Shown here: piece by piece, positions 1 to 8,794 of the stretch
Numbering within the stretch: position 1 is the first letter of the stretch
Layout of the letters: each line of letters opens with the position of its first letter
Source of the DNA: Candidatus Zixiibacteriota bacterium
Lineage (GTDB): Bacteria; SM23-81; DAOVCL01
NCBI GenBank assembly: GCA_030670005.1
Contig: DAOVCL010000011.1
Coordinates: forward strand, 1-20,648
Direction: 5' to 3'
Length of the DNA stretch: 20,648 bases
Notes under the pieces: generated by a model
Told to the model about the DNA's origin: nothing
What the model saw: the letters and a program-made list of their open reading frames with translations, nothing else
Databases searched by the model: none
Made by a program: the position numbers and the translations under genes

Positions 1-736
1 GGTTACAGACAAAGAGCACCACCCCAGCAATCTGTCTCCCCTGGTAAAAGGCAGAAAATAGCTTTATTTCCTCCGGCAAAAGTTTTTTTAAGAGTACGAG
101 CTCATCCAAGGAATGGGTGGGGGTGACATTGTGTCTGAGCCGCAGGTTTCTCTTCAGGATTTGGTAGAAAGCAGGTAGATCATCAGATTCAGTCACCAAA
201 ACCCCTGACTTTTGCGCTTTTCTTACTGCAGTTCTGGCCTCATTTTTGAAGGTGGAGAGGATATCTTCCTCCGATTTATAGGAGAGCCCGATGACACTAC
301 TCAGCTCCCTCTTCTCATAGGTGAAGCCATTTCTTAAGAAGGCAAAATCCAAATAGTTGTTTTGATGGCTCCAATAGATAAGCGGAGGAATGGTGAGCCT
401 AATCCCCTTTATCTCCTGGTCCTGGGCATAGTTCAAAAGCCCCTGGACCAGACCCAGGGCTTCCCTGATCCCCAAACCCCTCTTGACCACAAACCCACCA
501 TAGGAGGCCCCAGAATGGGAGGAGAGAACACCTCGCTGGAGGGCAGCCGGAAAAAGGGCAAAGACCTGTCCATTCCTTTTAAAGATAAGATGATGATGGT
601 TGAATCTTCCAGAAGGGTGGTAGTCAAAGAACCTCTGCAGGTGGAAGAGGGTGCCATTGTCCGCCTCCTGCACAAAGTCCTCCCATTCCTCCTTAAGGTC
701 CGGGGCGTATCTATGGACATCGAAATGAGGGATCAT
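1..736 (-). CDS. FemAB/GNAT-type acyltransferase, partial (C-terminus off the left edge)
   Basis: Reading the minus strand from ATG 736-734 gives an open frame of 245 residues running off the window edge. It begins MIPHFDVHRYAPDLKEEW. It then shows a stretch typical of FemAB-like GNAT proteins: NGTLFHLQRFFDYHPSGRF, SHSGASYGGFVV, and a basic helix NEARTAVRKAQKSGVLV like the (I/V)RKAxKxGV segment of Fem transferases. FemAB proteins move aminoacyl or acyl groups onto cell-envelope precursors. The substrate here cannot be told. The ATG overlaps the TGA of the upstream beta-helix gene (ATGA), so it is the third gene of the operon and probably translationally coupled. An AGGAGG lies about 14 nt upstream of the start. 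Family members are usually about 330-360 aa, so roughly 100 residues are missing. The frame and the family are fairly secure; the exact activity is not. Confidence 0.82.
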   Translation of the reverse strand, partial: MIPHFDVHRYAPDLKEEWEDFVQEADNGTLFHLQRFFDYHPSGRFNHHHLIFKRNGQVFALFPAALQRGVLSSHSGASYGGFVVKRGLGIREALGLVQGLLNYAQDQEIKGIRLTIPPLIYWSHQNNYLDFAFLRNGFTYEKRELSSVIGLSYKSEEDILSTFKNEARTAVRKAQKSGVLVTESDDLPAFYQILKRNLRLRHNVTPTHSLDELVLLKKLLPEEIKLFSAFYQGRQIAGVVLFVCN

Positions 737-2475
737 CTGATGAGAACCATCCTCCTGGCCAATCTCAACTTTTGGCTTTGAAGCAAACAGAAATATATTC
801 CGCTTTTTACCCGTTTTCCTCTATCATCTGTGCCATCCCAGCCAGTCTTGTGCACCCCTTCAGATTGGAACCCTTCTACTAATTCTTTTACCTCTTGCCC
901 CAAGATATTGTAGATCTTTAAGCTCACCCAGGCTCTTTGGGGCAACCTGAAGGAGATAATCGTTGAGGAGTTAAATGGGTTGGGGAAATTCTCTAAGAGG
1001 AGATGTGCTTTGGGGAGGGTTTTTCCCTTTTCTCTTGGTTTCACCTCAGTCAAAGAGGTCTCCGCCCAGGGACTGTAAAGGACACAGCCATAACTGGAAT
1101 CGTCCTCACAGTCGAAGATGCTGCTGTCAATTAAGGCAGCGTTCCTTGTTCCCCACCAATTGTGGGTGGCGGTTATCTGCTTGGAGGTGTAATTGGCCAA
1201 ATTATAGTCAGAATTTCCATAAATATCGTTTTGAAAATCAGGTAAACCACCAATGAAAGGGGAGAAACTCCCTTTGATTGATATTCCAATCCCTATACCA
1301 AAACGCCAGCCAGGCCAGGATGTGTCCGCTATGCCACCCTGGCTTTCCATCAAGATGTTGCCCTTAAGGATAGGAGAGGAATCAAGGCAATAGAGAGCAA
1401 TTCCATTGCCTGCTTTTCCCCCAGAATATCCATTGGCCCCCTCACAGCCGTTTACCAAATTATCCGAAACAATGCATTTCCCAACTTCTTGCAAGAAAAT
1501 CCCTATGCCATCTCCACTTATACCTCCGCACACCCAACCATACCCCATACCACCGCAGCAGGAGGTAATTGAGTTGTCGGAAAGGTTGGCCAAAGAGATA
1601 TGAAACAATGAGATGCCTTTCCCATAGCCACCAACTGATTCCCCACACTGACCTGGATAGCCGCCACCTCCTCCTTGACACTGTTTAATCTCGTTTCCCC
1701 TTACCTCTATGCTCAGAATGCTATCACATCTGATACCCACACCATCTCCTCCATTACCAGCTTCAAATGTTCCGCCCTCCCCTTTTCCCCCTTTACAAAG
1801 GGAGATATTGTTTCCTACAATATATGCACAGGGACTCTGAGCAACATAAATCCCTACCCCTATTCCCCCTGATCCATACCAGGGGCCATAGCCATCACCA
1901 CCTTCACAACGGGTAATGTAGTTAAAGGTGATTACAGGGGAGGATTCCCTGCACCAGATCCCAGCCCCTATATGCCCATTGTAATCCTCTGGTGTAGTGG
2001 CGTCATCCCCGCGACAGTCAGATATCCAGTTATGGCTAATCAGAGGGAAAACAGAATAGCAGTGGATTCCCACAGTAGGATACCTGATCTGTGCGAAACT
2101 TATGGTATCAGCAAAGCTTCCCTCCAACCATATCCCTCCCCACCTCCCTGGGATGGTGTCACTGCTGATAAACTGTATGCTATCTGAAGGAGCCAGGCTA
2201 TCCCCGATTGCTCTCAGACTCCCTCGGATGATGAGATCGCATTTCCCCCTTTCACCAATCGAATAATCCCAGAGGGAGGTATCAGAGTTAAAGATTACCC
2301 TGGTCCCCGGGGCAACCCTTAGAGTAACATCCCTCTCCACTACCACATCACCATCCACAAAGAGAGAGTCCGCCCAGGTTGTATCAGAGGTTATGCTACC
2401 ATAAAAACCGAAAGAGAGGTTGGAAGTGATGAGCCAGGAGAAAGAAAATACCAAAAAAGAGGCTATCCTCCTCAC
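733..2475 (-). CDS. Secreted parallel beta-helix protein with T9SS type A sorting tail
   Basis: 580 aa, starting at GTG 2475-2473 inside a GTGA overlap with the protease gene. Residues 1-23 form a signal peptide (MRRIASFLVFSFSW..., likely cut near SFG). Residues about 80-460 look like a right-handed beta-helix (Beta_helix/pectate-lyase-like) with repeated N-x-I-x-x-C rung turns such as NYITRCEGG, NNISLCKGG, NEIKQCQGG and NSITSCCGG. Each turn is followed by a glycine-rich loop of about 15-20 residues ending in G-x-G-I. Residues about 490-580 are a Por-secretion tail (ENFPNPFNSSTIISF, YNILGQEVKELV, SGIYFC, final RRMVLIR), which directs export across the outer membrane in T9SS bacteria. No catalytic motif was recognised. 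It may be a surface adhesin or polysaccharide-binding protein. It is co-transcribed with a surface protease and a FemAB-like gene. Confidence 0.85.
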   Translation of the reverse strand: MRRIASFLVFSFSWLITSNLSFGFYGSITSDTTWADSLFVDGDVVVERDVTLRVAPGTRVIFNSDTSLWDYSIGERGKCDLIIRGSLRAIGDSLAPSDSIQFISSDTIPGRWGGIWLEGSFADTISFAQIRYPTVGIHCYSVFPLISHNWISDCRGDDATTPEDYNGHIGAGIWCRESSPVITFNYITRCEGGDGYGPWYGSGGIGVGIYVAQSPCAYIVGNNISLCKGGKGEGGTFEAGNGGDGVGIRCDSILSIEVRGNEIKQCQGGGGGYPGQCGESVGGYGKGISLFHISLANLSDNSITSCCGGMGYGWVCGGISGDGIGIFLQEVGKCIVSDNLVNGCEGANGYSGGKAGNGIALYCLDSSPILKGNILMESQGGIADTSWPGWRFGIGIGISIKGSFSPFIGGLPDFQNDIYGNSDYNLANYTSKQITATHNWWGTRNAALIDSSIFDCEDDSSYGCVLYSPWAETSLTEVKPREKGKTLPKAHLLLENFPNPFNSSTIISFRLPQRAWVSLKIYNILGQEVKELVEGFQSEGVHKTGWDGTDDRGKRVKSGIYFCLLQSQKLRLARRMVLIR

Positions 2476-5400
2476 CGAATTAATACCCCCTTCTTGACTG
2501 ATGCAAATTTACCGATTTTTAATCTAAAGAGGTAGATCCCGCTGGCCACATCTTCCCCCTGATCATTCTTCCCATTCCAGATTACCGTATAGTGGCCGGG
2601 CTTCTGCCTCTCCTTCACCAGAGTCTTTACCCTTTGGCCTAAGATATTGTAGACCCGGAGGGTTGTGCGGTGCGGTCTCTCCTCTCTATCTCTATCTGGA
2701 ATGGAGTAGCGGATGAGGGTGGTGGAGTTAAAGGGGTTAGGGTAATTCTGGGATAGTTCAACTTTCTGGGGTAGGATCAGGTTATCGGATGGGTAATCGG
2801 GAATCCCCTCCGGCGGAACAAACTCATACCAGCCTGTATGCTGATAATCGTGATGAAACATCCCCCATTCTATCTTAGGAGATGACGAGATTCCCTGACA
2901 GTCCCAGACATAGACATTAAAGTCGCTGCTTCCCACCACAATCTCCATATCCCCGTCACCGTCCAGATCCCCGATGGCTGGAGAGTTATTTATTACATCC
3001 TTGGTAAGCAGAGGGAAACCCTCAAGAAGGCTACCGTCGCTATGGAAGGCATAGACATTGTGATCCATAGAGCCAACTATAATCTCCACCTCCCCATCCC
3101 CATCAATATCCCCCAGAGCAGGGCTGGACCAGGAACCTTGAAATTCAATTGGCCATCCGGGCAAGGGGTCACCGTTGAAACGCCAGACATAGAGAGATGA
3201 TACCCCACTGACTATAACCTCTAAGCTGTCGTCACCGTTGATGTCGCCAATCACTGGTGAGGAGGCATTTCCATACCCCAGATCAAAGTCAGCATTTCTC
3301 CCCCCCTCCCATCCTGGCATTGCGGATCCATCCGGCTCCAGGACATAAACCTTGTTTAGACTGGCACAGACGATTTCTAAAGTATCGTCCTTATTCAGAT
3401 CACCCACGGCTGGAGAGGGCGTAGTGAATGAGCCGGCATAGAAGGGCCAAGCCCCAGGGAAACTCTTTCCATTATGCCTCCAGACATATACGCTTTCCCC
3501 CACTGCGGCTACGATTTCCAAATGGCCATCTCCATCCAGATCGGCCACCGCAGGCGTTGAGTGACTCAATCCCAAGCCAGTCTTGGGCCATCCAGAAAGT
3601 ATATTGCCATTATGGTCAAATACATAAACCCCATTACCTGCCTCACAAACAACCTCTGAATATCCATCTCCATCTAAGTCGGCAATCACCGGAGAGGCGA
3701 CCATATAAGGGCAGTCCACAGGCCAACCTGGCAAAGAGTCTGGTCTGCCATCGCCATCTCTGTCATCTATGTGCCATGCATAGAGCTTATTTCCGCTGCC
3801 AACTACGACCTCCATCCCCCCATCCCCATCCAGATCACCAAGAGCAGGTGAACCCCATATATCACCAACTGTAGGAGCAAATCCGCTAACCGTATTGGGA
3901 TTATTGTCCAGGTCATAGATCTCCACACCATTATAATGCCAACCATATAACTTTTTGTCATCCCAACAACCGATAAATACCTCCATCCCTGGAAGGCTGT
4001 CCACATCAGAAATAATAGGGGAAGAAAAGTGAGGCCTGCCAAGCGTAGCAACTGGCCATCCTTCTAAGTAATCCATCGATGTCCAGGCCTTTTTAGGGGC
4101 TGAGAAACTGCTCTCATTCCCCGAGGAGTCCACCGAGGTAACCAGATAGAAGTAAGTCTTCATCCTCTCAAGCCCCTCATCCCTATAATAGGAGACTCCA
4201 CCTATGGGGAAGGGGGTAACTCTCTCAAAAGGGCCATCCAAGGAGTCACTTCGGTAGACATTATATCCCATCAGATCCACATCTGAATTGGGTGTCCATT
4301 CCAGGTCTATAAAATCCGTCCCTCCCGTTACCTCCAAACTCCTCACAGTATCAGGAGGAGAGAGCTCAAAACCTGAATCCCAGTTCCTGCCGTAATTGTC
4401 TCTTATGGAAAGTCTCAGACTGTCCTTGGAAGCCATAAAGCTATCCGAGAGAGCGAACATAAACCCACTCTCACTCTCCAATACTGAATTTGAGGGAATC
4501 CCCCCCAAGCAGATGCTGTCGGAGAGGATAAGGATGTTGGGACTTTTTGTGCCCAATATTGCTACCACATCCCTTGCAGATCCCCAGCCATAGTTGCCCA
4601 CCCTTATGGACAGCCTAAGGGTATCCCCTGGATCAGCCTGGTTGTCTGCTCCATCATCTACATAGTGGCCGATATGAGAAAGCTCTGGAGCATAAACCTT
4701 CAGCTTCAAGCTATCATCCCAGGTGTTATGCGTTTTATCTGTGAACTGGATAAAAAACTTAAGAAGTTCCCGATTTGGGCAATCTCTGTCAATTTTTAGC
4801 ACCAATGTATCTGATGAGGTTACTCCACTATCTGGGGGTAGGTCTCCAAAAAAGATGGACGAATCAATTAGATCCACCCAACCTGAGCTGGTGGAAAAAA
4901 GTGCCCAGACACTATCGGCAGTGGCCTGACCACCATTCCCCAGGGATATGATCAAACCTATGGTCTCCCCGGCATTTGCCACTCCATCCCCATTCCCCTC
5001 AAATCCAGGGGAGACACTATCATAGATTGTGAAATCGTCCAGATATAGATGAGCTTCAGATGAACTCTCCACAATGGAATACCCTTGATGAGGCAGGTAG
5101 CTTTTAATCTCGCCGCCTACATTCCTCCAGAAGGCAGTCACCGTTACCAGAAGTGTTCCCGGGGTATCTGGGGCTAAACTAAAATCTACCGTTCCATCGG
5201 CATCGGTATAGTCATAGTTGTAATTCTCCTCTCCCTTCTGTAGGCAGACTAAGGCCCCCTCCACAGCATGGTTAGTGGCAGAATCCTTTACGGTGATAGT
5301 AAAAACCGTATCCTGGGTCAAAACCTCCTGAGGATAATTAACAGAGAGGTATTGTGGAGGATGAGTCCAGACTGGCATCCCTGGATCTCCCAGGAGAGTA

Positions 5401-7181
5401 AGATTATAAAGGACATAATATTTATCTTTAGGAGATTTTGGCCTTTCTGAAATTCTAATTTGGGTATTCAAGAAAACCTGGCCTATCCTGGGATACAAAC
5501 TATCAAACAGGGCTTGAAAGAAATATTTATCATCATACTCCTGGCCGACCCTTGCACTCCTGGAATGGCCAATAAAGGCTAAGGCACCACCTGTAGGATG
5601 GAGGAGAAAATGTTCGGCAATGCAATCATAATCAAAAGCTGCACAATAACAGGAAAAGGAGAAGATGACAAAGGGCTTGTGATAATTCTTTAGAGTGTCT
5701 ATGTCTGTAATTCCCAGCTTTCCCCCACCTGTCTTATACCCGGTATCTATCTCATATTTTGCTCCATGATCATAATGGTTGACAATCCCATAACCGCTGT
5801 TTAAAGCTCTACGAACATTCCCACTGTTCAACTCCTCCACCCCCTCTCCGTATTCTTCATGATTAGAATAGAGTTTACAAATTTCCATCTCAGTGGGGAT
5901 ACCGGGATAAGAGGAAATCTCATTCTTGGTGTCTTGCCCATAGCTATCATTGCCACTCTGAGTAACAGATGCACCCATCAGAAGCATTTTCATTAAATAA
6001 CTGGTGTTCGGATCTTGCTCATATTTTAAGATTTTATTAACCATGTTCTCAACACTTTTCCTATCCCTTACCGGCAATCTACCTACAAAAAGATCTGGGA
6101 ACTTATCATCCTGATCATTTTCCCCAAATTGGGAGTCTCCATCCCAATTCCAGTTGCCATCAATGGCTGAATAATACACATCGGTAGGAACCTCTACCCA
6201 TCCGGAATAATATCCCCGTCCCATTCGCACCGGGACGACCTCCGTATCTCCCCCCAAAAGAACATATACCGTCCCCAGGTTACTATAGGCATCCTTGATA
6301 AAATTTCTTATCCTCTCCTGAAGATCACATCCCCAGTAATGGGACTCAATCCAGGAAGTAGAGCAAATAGCAGCCGGGATACCTTCTCTCATTCTCCAGT
6401 CGGCCAATAATTGAAATTGAGTGACCAAGGAGTCAGCAGTAATGATCAGATATTCGGCCACTAAGTCAGAAGCCAACTTAGCCTTCTCCAAATCAAATCC
6501 CTCTATCTTTTTTATCTCTTCAACTAAATGGAGGGGGGAATTTGAATAAATATCAATGGCTTCAGGGTTGTAAACCAGGTTCTTGATCATCTTCTCAATT
6601 TGCCTCTGGGTTCTCAGCCTTCTCTTCATAACCGGAGTTGGCCCCACTTCACTTCCACCCATTTCAAAGGAGAAATTAATCTCCTCATTTAGAAATAGCT
6701 TCTTCTCACCAGGGATATACTGAAGGGGATAAACCTCTACGCTAACCAAATGGTAGCCGAAAGAGTAACCATCAGATGTAATCCTCACTGCTTTTGGAGG
6801 ATAAAGTTTATGGGAGTTGTAGACCTCCGGTTTAGGAGGGGTAAATTCCTGGCTCTGCGTCTGGGAGCCAACAGGGATAGGTTGCTGGACAGGAAAGATA
6901 TTAAATTCCCCCTTTAACTCCACCTGATGTTTGGACTTTACCACAACCCCTTTTACTCTTTGATAGGGAGGTAGAACGAAGGAAAGTTGCTTAACCGGTA
7001 GCTTTGGCTCCCCAACCTTTGAGGTAAATTCACATCCAGGGAAACTGACCAGATCATACCCCTTCTGGGAGGAGAACTCAAGCCTCCCTTGAGGAAAGGT
7101 AACTTTGGCGTCTGATTGGGCCACAGCATCCCCAGGAAGGAAAGCCACTAGAATTACGCATATAAATATAAGCCTCTTCAC
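2472..7181 (-). CDS. Gingipain-like C25 family surface protease with FnIII, FG-GAP repeats and T9SS tail
   Basis: 1569 aa, first gene of the operon. It starts at GTG 7181-7179 behind GAGGAG with about 8 nt spacing. Signal peptide is residues 1-21 (cut near AVA/Q). A C25 propeptide-like part spans about 25-190 and the C25 catalytic domain about 243-605. The likely catalytic pair is H472 (IVNHYDHGAK) and C511 (PFVIFSFSCYC), aligned from memory with the gingipain His and Cys. GGALAFIGHSRSA (531-543) fits the family. Then follow Ig/CARDB-like beta domains (about 610-940), a fibronectin III domain (about 941-1033), and five to seven FG-GAP/VCBS repeats with D-x-DGDG calcium-type loops (about 1040-1440; GDLDGDGGMEVVVG, ADLDGDGHLEIVA). 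Residues about 1474-1569 are a sorting tail (NYPNPFNSTTLIRY, YNILGQRVKTLV, SGIYLFRL). Expected role is a secreted, surface-anchored cysteine protease on a seven-bladed propeller-like stalk. Substrate is unknown. Confidence 0.9.
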   Translation of the reverse strand: MKRLIFICVILVAFLPGDAVAQSDAKVTFPQGRLEFSSQKGYDLVSFPGCEFTSKVGEPKLPVKQLSFVLPPYQRVKGVVVKSKHQVELKGEFNIFPVQQPIPVGSQTQSQEFTPPKPEVYNSHKLYPPKAVRITSDGYSFGYHLVSVEVYPLQYIPGEKKLFLNEEINFSFEMGGSEVGPTPVMKRRLRTQRQIEKMIKNLVYNPEAIDIYSNSPLHLVEEIKKIEGFDLEKAKLASDLVAEYLIITADSLVTQFQLLADWRMREGIPAAICSTSWIESHYWGCDLQERIRNFIKDAYSNLGTVYVLLGGDTEVVPVRMGRGYYSGWVEVPTDVYYSAIDGNWNWDGDSQFGENDQDDKFPDLFVGRLPVRDRKSVENMVNKILKYEQDPNTSYLMKMLLMGASVTQSGNDSYGQDTKNEISSYPGIPTEMEICKLYSNHEEYGEGVEELNSGNVRRALNSGYGIVNHYDHGAKYEIDTGYKTGGGKLGITDIDTLKNYHKPFVIFSFSCYCAAFDYDCIAEHFLLHPTGGALAFIGHSRSARVGQEYDDKYFFQALFDSLYPRIGQVFLNTQIRISERPKSPKDKYYVLYNLTLLGDPGMPVWTHPPQYLSVNYPQEVLTQDTVFTITVKDSATNHAVEGALVCLQKGEENYNYDYTDADGTVDFSLAPDTPGTLLVTVTAFWRNVGGEIKSYLPHQGYSIVESSSEAHLYLDDFTIYDSVSPGFEGNGDGVANAGETIGLIISLGNGGQATADSVWALFSTSSGWVDLIDSSIFFGDLPPDSGVTSSDTLVLKIDRDCPNRELLKFFIQFTDKTHNTWDDSLKLKVYAPELSHIGHYVDDGADNQADPGDTLRLSIRVGNYGWGSARDVVAILGTKSPNILILSDSICLGGIPSNSVLESESGFMFALSDSFMASKDSLRLSIRDNYGRNWDSGFELSPPDTVRSLEVTGGTDFIDLEWTPNSDVDLMGYNVYRSDSLDGPFERVTPFPIGGVSYYRDEGLERMKTYFYLVTSVDSSGNESSFSAPKKAWTSMDYLEGWPVATLGRPHFSSPIISDVDSLPGMEVFIGCWDDKKLYGWHYNGVEIYDLDNNPNTVSGFAPTVGDIWGSPALGDLDGDGGMEVVVGSGNKLYAWHIDDRDGDGRPDSLPGWPVDCPYMVASPVIADLDGDGYSEVVCEAGNGVYVFDHNGNILSGWPKTGLGLSHSTPAVADLDGDGHLEIVAAVGESVYVWRHNGKSFPGAWPFYAGSFTTPSPAVGDLNKDDTLEIVCASLNKVYVLEPDGSAMPGWEGGRNADFDLGYGNASSPVIGDINGDDSLEVIVSGVSSLYVWRFNGDPLPGWPIEFQGSWSSPALGDIDGDGEVEIIVGSMDHNVYAFHSDGSLLEGFPLLTKDVINNSPAIGDLDGDGDMEIVVGSSDFNVYVWDCQGISSSPKIEWGMFHHDYQHTGWYEFVPPEGIPDYPSDNLILPQKVELSQNYPNPFNSTTLIRYSIPDRDREERPHRTTLRVYNILGQRVKTLVKERQKPGHYTVIWNGKNDQGEDVASGIYLFRLKIGKFASVKKGVLIR

Positions 7182-7247
7182 TTTTTATCTCCTCGTGTTA
7201 CCCTAAAGGCAACAGTTCACCACGGAATCTCACGGAAAAAAGCAATT

Positions 7248-7419
7248 AAGAATTGAAAATTAAAAATGAAACTTTCCTGTGCCGTCAGGGCTCCTACCCC
7301 GAGGGATGGAAAATGGAAATGCCTGAGCGGACAGATGCCCTCATCTGACGGCAAGAGGGGAGGATGGCAGAATCGGGTTCTACTGCCTCGCCTTGATTCA
7401 TTCTTAATTCTACATTCTT
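7248..7419. repeat. Imperfect palindromic dispersed element
   Basis: The AT-rich arm at 7248-7272 (starting AAGAATTGAAAATTAA) is complementary to 7395-7419 at about 20 of 25 positions, so the 172-bp segment can fold as one large hairpin. It sits 70-240 bp upstream of the protease start, in what should be that operon's promoter region. Its interior holds the smaller double palindrome listed separately. This looks like a non-coding dispersed repeat of MITE type. No target duplication could be assigned. Confidence 0.5.
7323..7387. repeat. Double-palindrome element B, copy 1
   Basis: It starts CTGAGCGG, then has the palindrome CAGATG-ccct-CATCTG at 7332-7347, and then a second imperfect stem GGCAG (7366-7370) with CTGCC (7383-7387). 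The first 30 positions match 18594-18623 at 24 positions, and the second stem matches the GGCAGAAG stem at 18630-18649. The two places are 11 kb apart, so this is a dispersed repeat family in this genome. Confidence 0.6.
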
Positions 7420-8010
7420 CACCCCGTTAAATAGTAAGTCCAACCGAGAATCAGAGGTCGGGAAACAAAATTATTAGAAAAAGCATTCAACCCTTCAAGA
7501 CCAGAAAATATTTAACAGGGTGATTTTACATTTGAAGCCTCGCTGAAATACCTGACTGCTGATCCCGGATCCCCGTGAACTGTTACCCTAAATATAATAA
7601 AATAATCCCCTTTCGTCAAGCCGAATTGGAGGGGGAACAATATCAATCTTGCTTGATTGGAGTGTAAGCCTTTTTCAGTATTAACCAACATCCCCATTAC
7701 TGAATAGAGCAGTAACTCCAAATAAAACAAGAAAGAAGCGAAGCAGTCTTTTACAAATTCCCTCGTCTGGATTATCTTCATACAAATCCCTTATTCTCAC
7801 CAAAGAATCCCCTATCCGATATTTAACCCGGTTCCAACTTTTCCACTTGTCTAACCCCTTGCTTTGAGTTATTCTCTTACGAAAAAGTTCAGGTCTTTGC
7901 AGGCTGAAAATCCTGATTATCTGGCAGGTTGTGGAAAACTTGAAGAGAGAAGACCAGATAAAGTGGAGATCCTTCGACTTAGATACTGCCTTTAATTTTT
8001 GCCTTTGATA
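7420..8010. other. Intergenic region, no gene recognised
   Basis: About 590 bp of AT-rich sequence between the palindromic element and the insertion-sequence remnant. Two minus-strand open frames (7512-7781 and 7681-8019) overlap each other in different frames. Neither shows a known domain, a ribosome-binding site or a family pattern. The end of the longer one carries a hydrophobic stretch (CKRLLRFFLVLFGVTALF), which could be chance. I see no RNA gene or terminator here. Confidence 0.5.
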
Positions 8011-8021
8011 ATGGGGCATAT

Positions 8022-8031
8022 GAATATAAAG
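8022..8031 (+). repeat. Candidate left terminal inverted repeat of the IS1595 remnant
   Basis: GAATATAAAG is the inverse complement of CTTTATATTC at 9344-9353. It lies about 65 bp before the transposase start. Extending outward keeps a few further matches (TG, AT, GG), consistent with eroded terminal repeats. Confidence 0.4.
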
Positions 8032-8495
8032 ATACCCCTTGACTTTTAGGTGTTTATCCTATATTGGGATGACATTCAGAGTTAGGATGTATGCAAATGG
8101 CTTCTCTGAAGCGTTTTGAGGGGACGAGTATAGATGATTTTCGTAAGCGGTTCAGCTCCGAGCAGGCTTGCCGAGAGTACCTTTTTTGGGCAGCGTTGGC
8201 CTAAGGGGTTTGTCTGTCCCCGATGTGGTTGTAGGGAGGCATACCATCAGCGGTGTCGGGATCTCTGGTGGTGTCGGGGATGCGGATACCAGGTCTCTGT
8301 GACAGCGGGCACCCTATTCCATAAGACTAAAGCTGCTTTGTGGAAATGGTTTTGGGCTATCTACCGCATGAGTCAGTGTAAGAAAGGGCTCTCAGCGGTG
8401 CAGTTGATGAAGGAGATTGATGTCTCCTATCCCACGGCCTGGTTGATGATGCAGAGGTTACGGCAGGCGATGCAGAGGAGGGAGGCTCAATATCG

Positions 8496-8500
8496 CTTAG
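8496..8500. repeat. Target-site duplication CTTAG, left copy
   Basis: CTTAG at 8496-8500 is repeated at 8790-8794. Removing one copy and the sequence between restores the transposase reading QYRL-GGVIELDDAF in frame, which is the expected family sequence. Confidence 0.75.
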
Positions 8501-8789
8501 TGCTCTATTTTATAAGTTCTGTTGCGTATTATTTGATACAGTCATACACAAGCGGCTGTTGGCTACAAGCAAATCCGAAATCCGAATATCGAAATTCGAA
8601 ACAAATCCGAAATTTAAATGATCTAATTCTTCAAACAAAAACTAAATCCTTCTTTCTCTTTGTCTTGAATTTTGGATTTTGGTCATTCGAGCTTGTTTCG
8701 TGTTTCGGATTTTGACATCATGTCCAACATCAATGTTGCTTTAACCATCAACTTCGGCGAATATGTTACAATATTTGTGAAAAGGTCCA
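8501..8789. mobile_element. 289-bp MITE-like hairpin insertion in the transposase gene
   Basis: Non-coding, AT-rich insert bounded by the 5-bp duplication CTTAG. Its ends read TGCTCTATTTTATAAG and, in reverse complement, TGGACCTTTTCACAAA, which share TG..C..TTT....AA as weak terminal repeats. Its middle is a long imperfect hairpin. AAATCCGAAA at 8571-8580 pairs with TTTCGGATTT at 8703-8712, and CGAAACAA near 8598-8605 pairs with TTGTTTCG at 8693-8700. Each arm is about 50 nt, with an unpaired centre of roughly 40-60 nt. It encodes nothing recognisable and must have been moved by a transposase elsewhere. Confidence 0.7.
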
Positions 8790-8794
8790 CTTAG
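8790..8794. repeat. Target-site duplication CTTAG, right copy
   Basis: Second CTTAG copy directly before GAGGCGTTATTGAG, where the transposase frame continues. See the left copy at 8496-8500. Confidence 0.75.

Noticed and set aside
362..781. Plus-strand open frame of 139 codons
   Set aside because: It lies opposite the FemAB-like gene, whose translation matches a known family along its whole length; the plus frame has no domain or ribosome site.
7512..8019. Two overlapping minus-strand open frames with a hydrophobic end
   Set aside because: Different frames over the same AT-rich DNA, no family pattern, no ribosome-binding site; kept only as a note in the intergenic entry.
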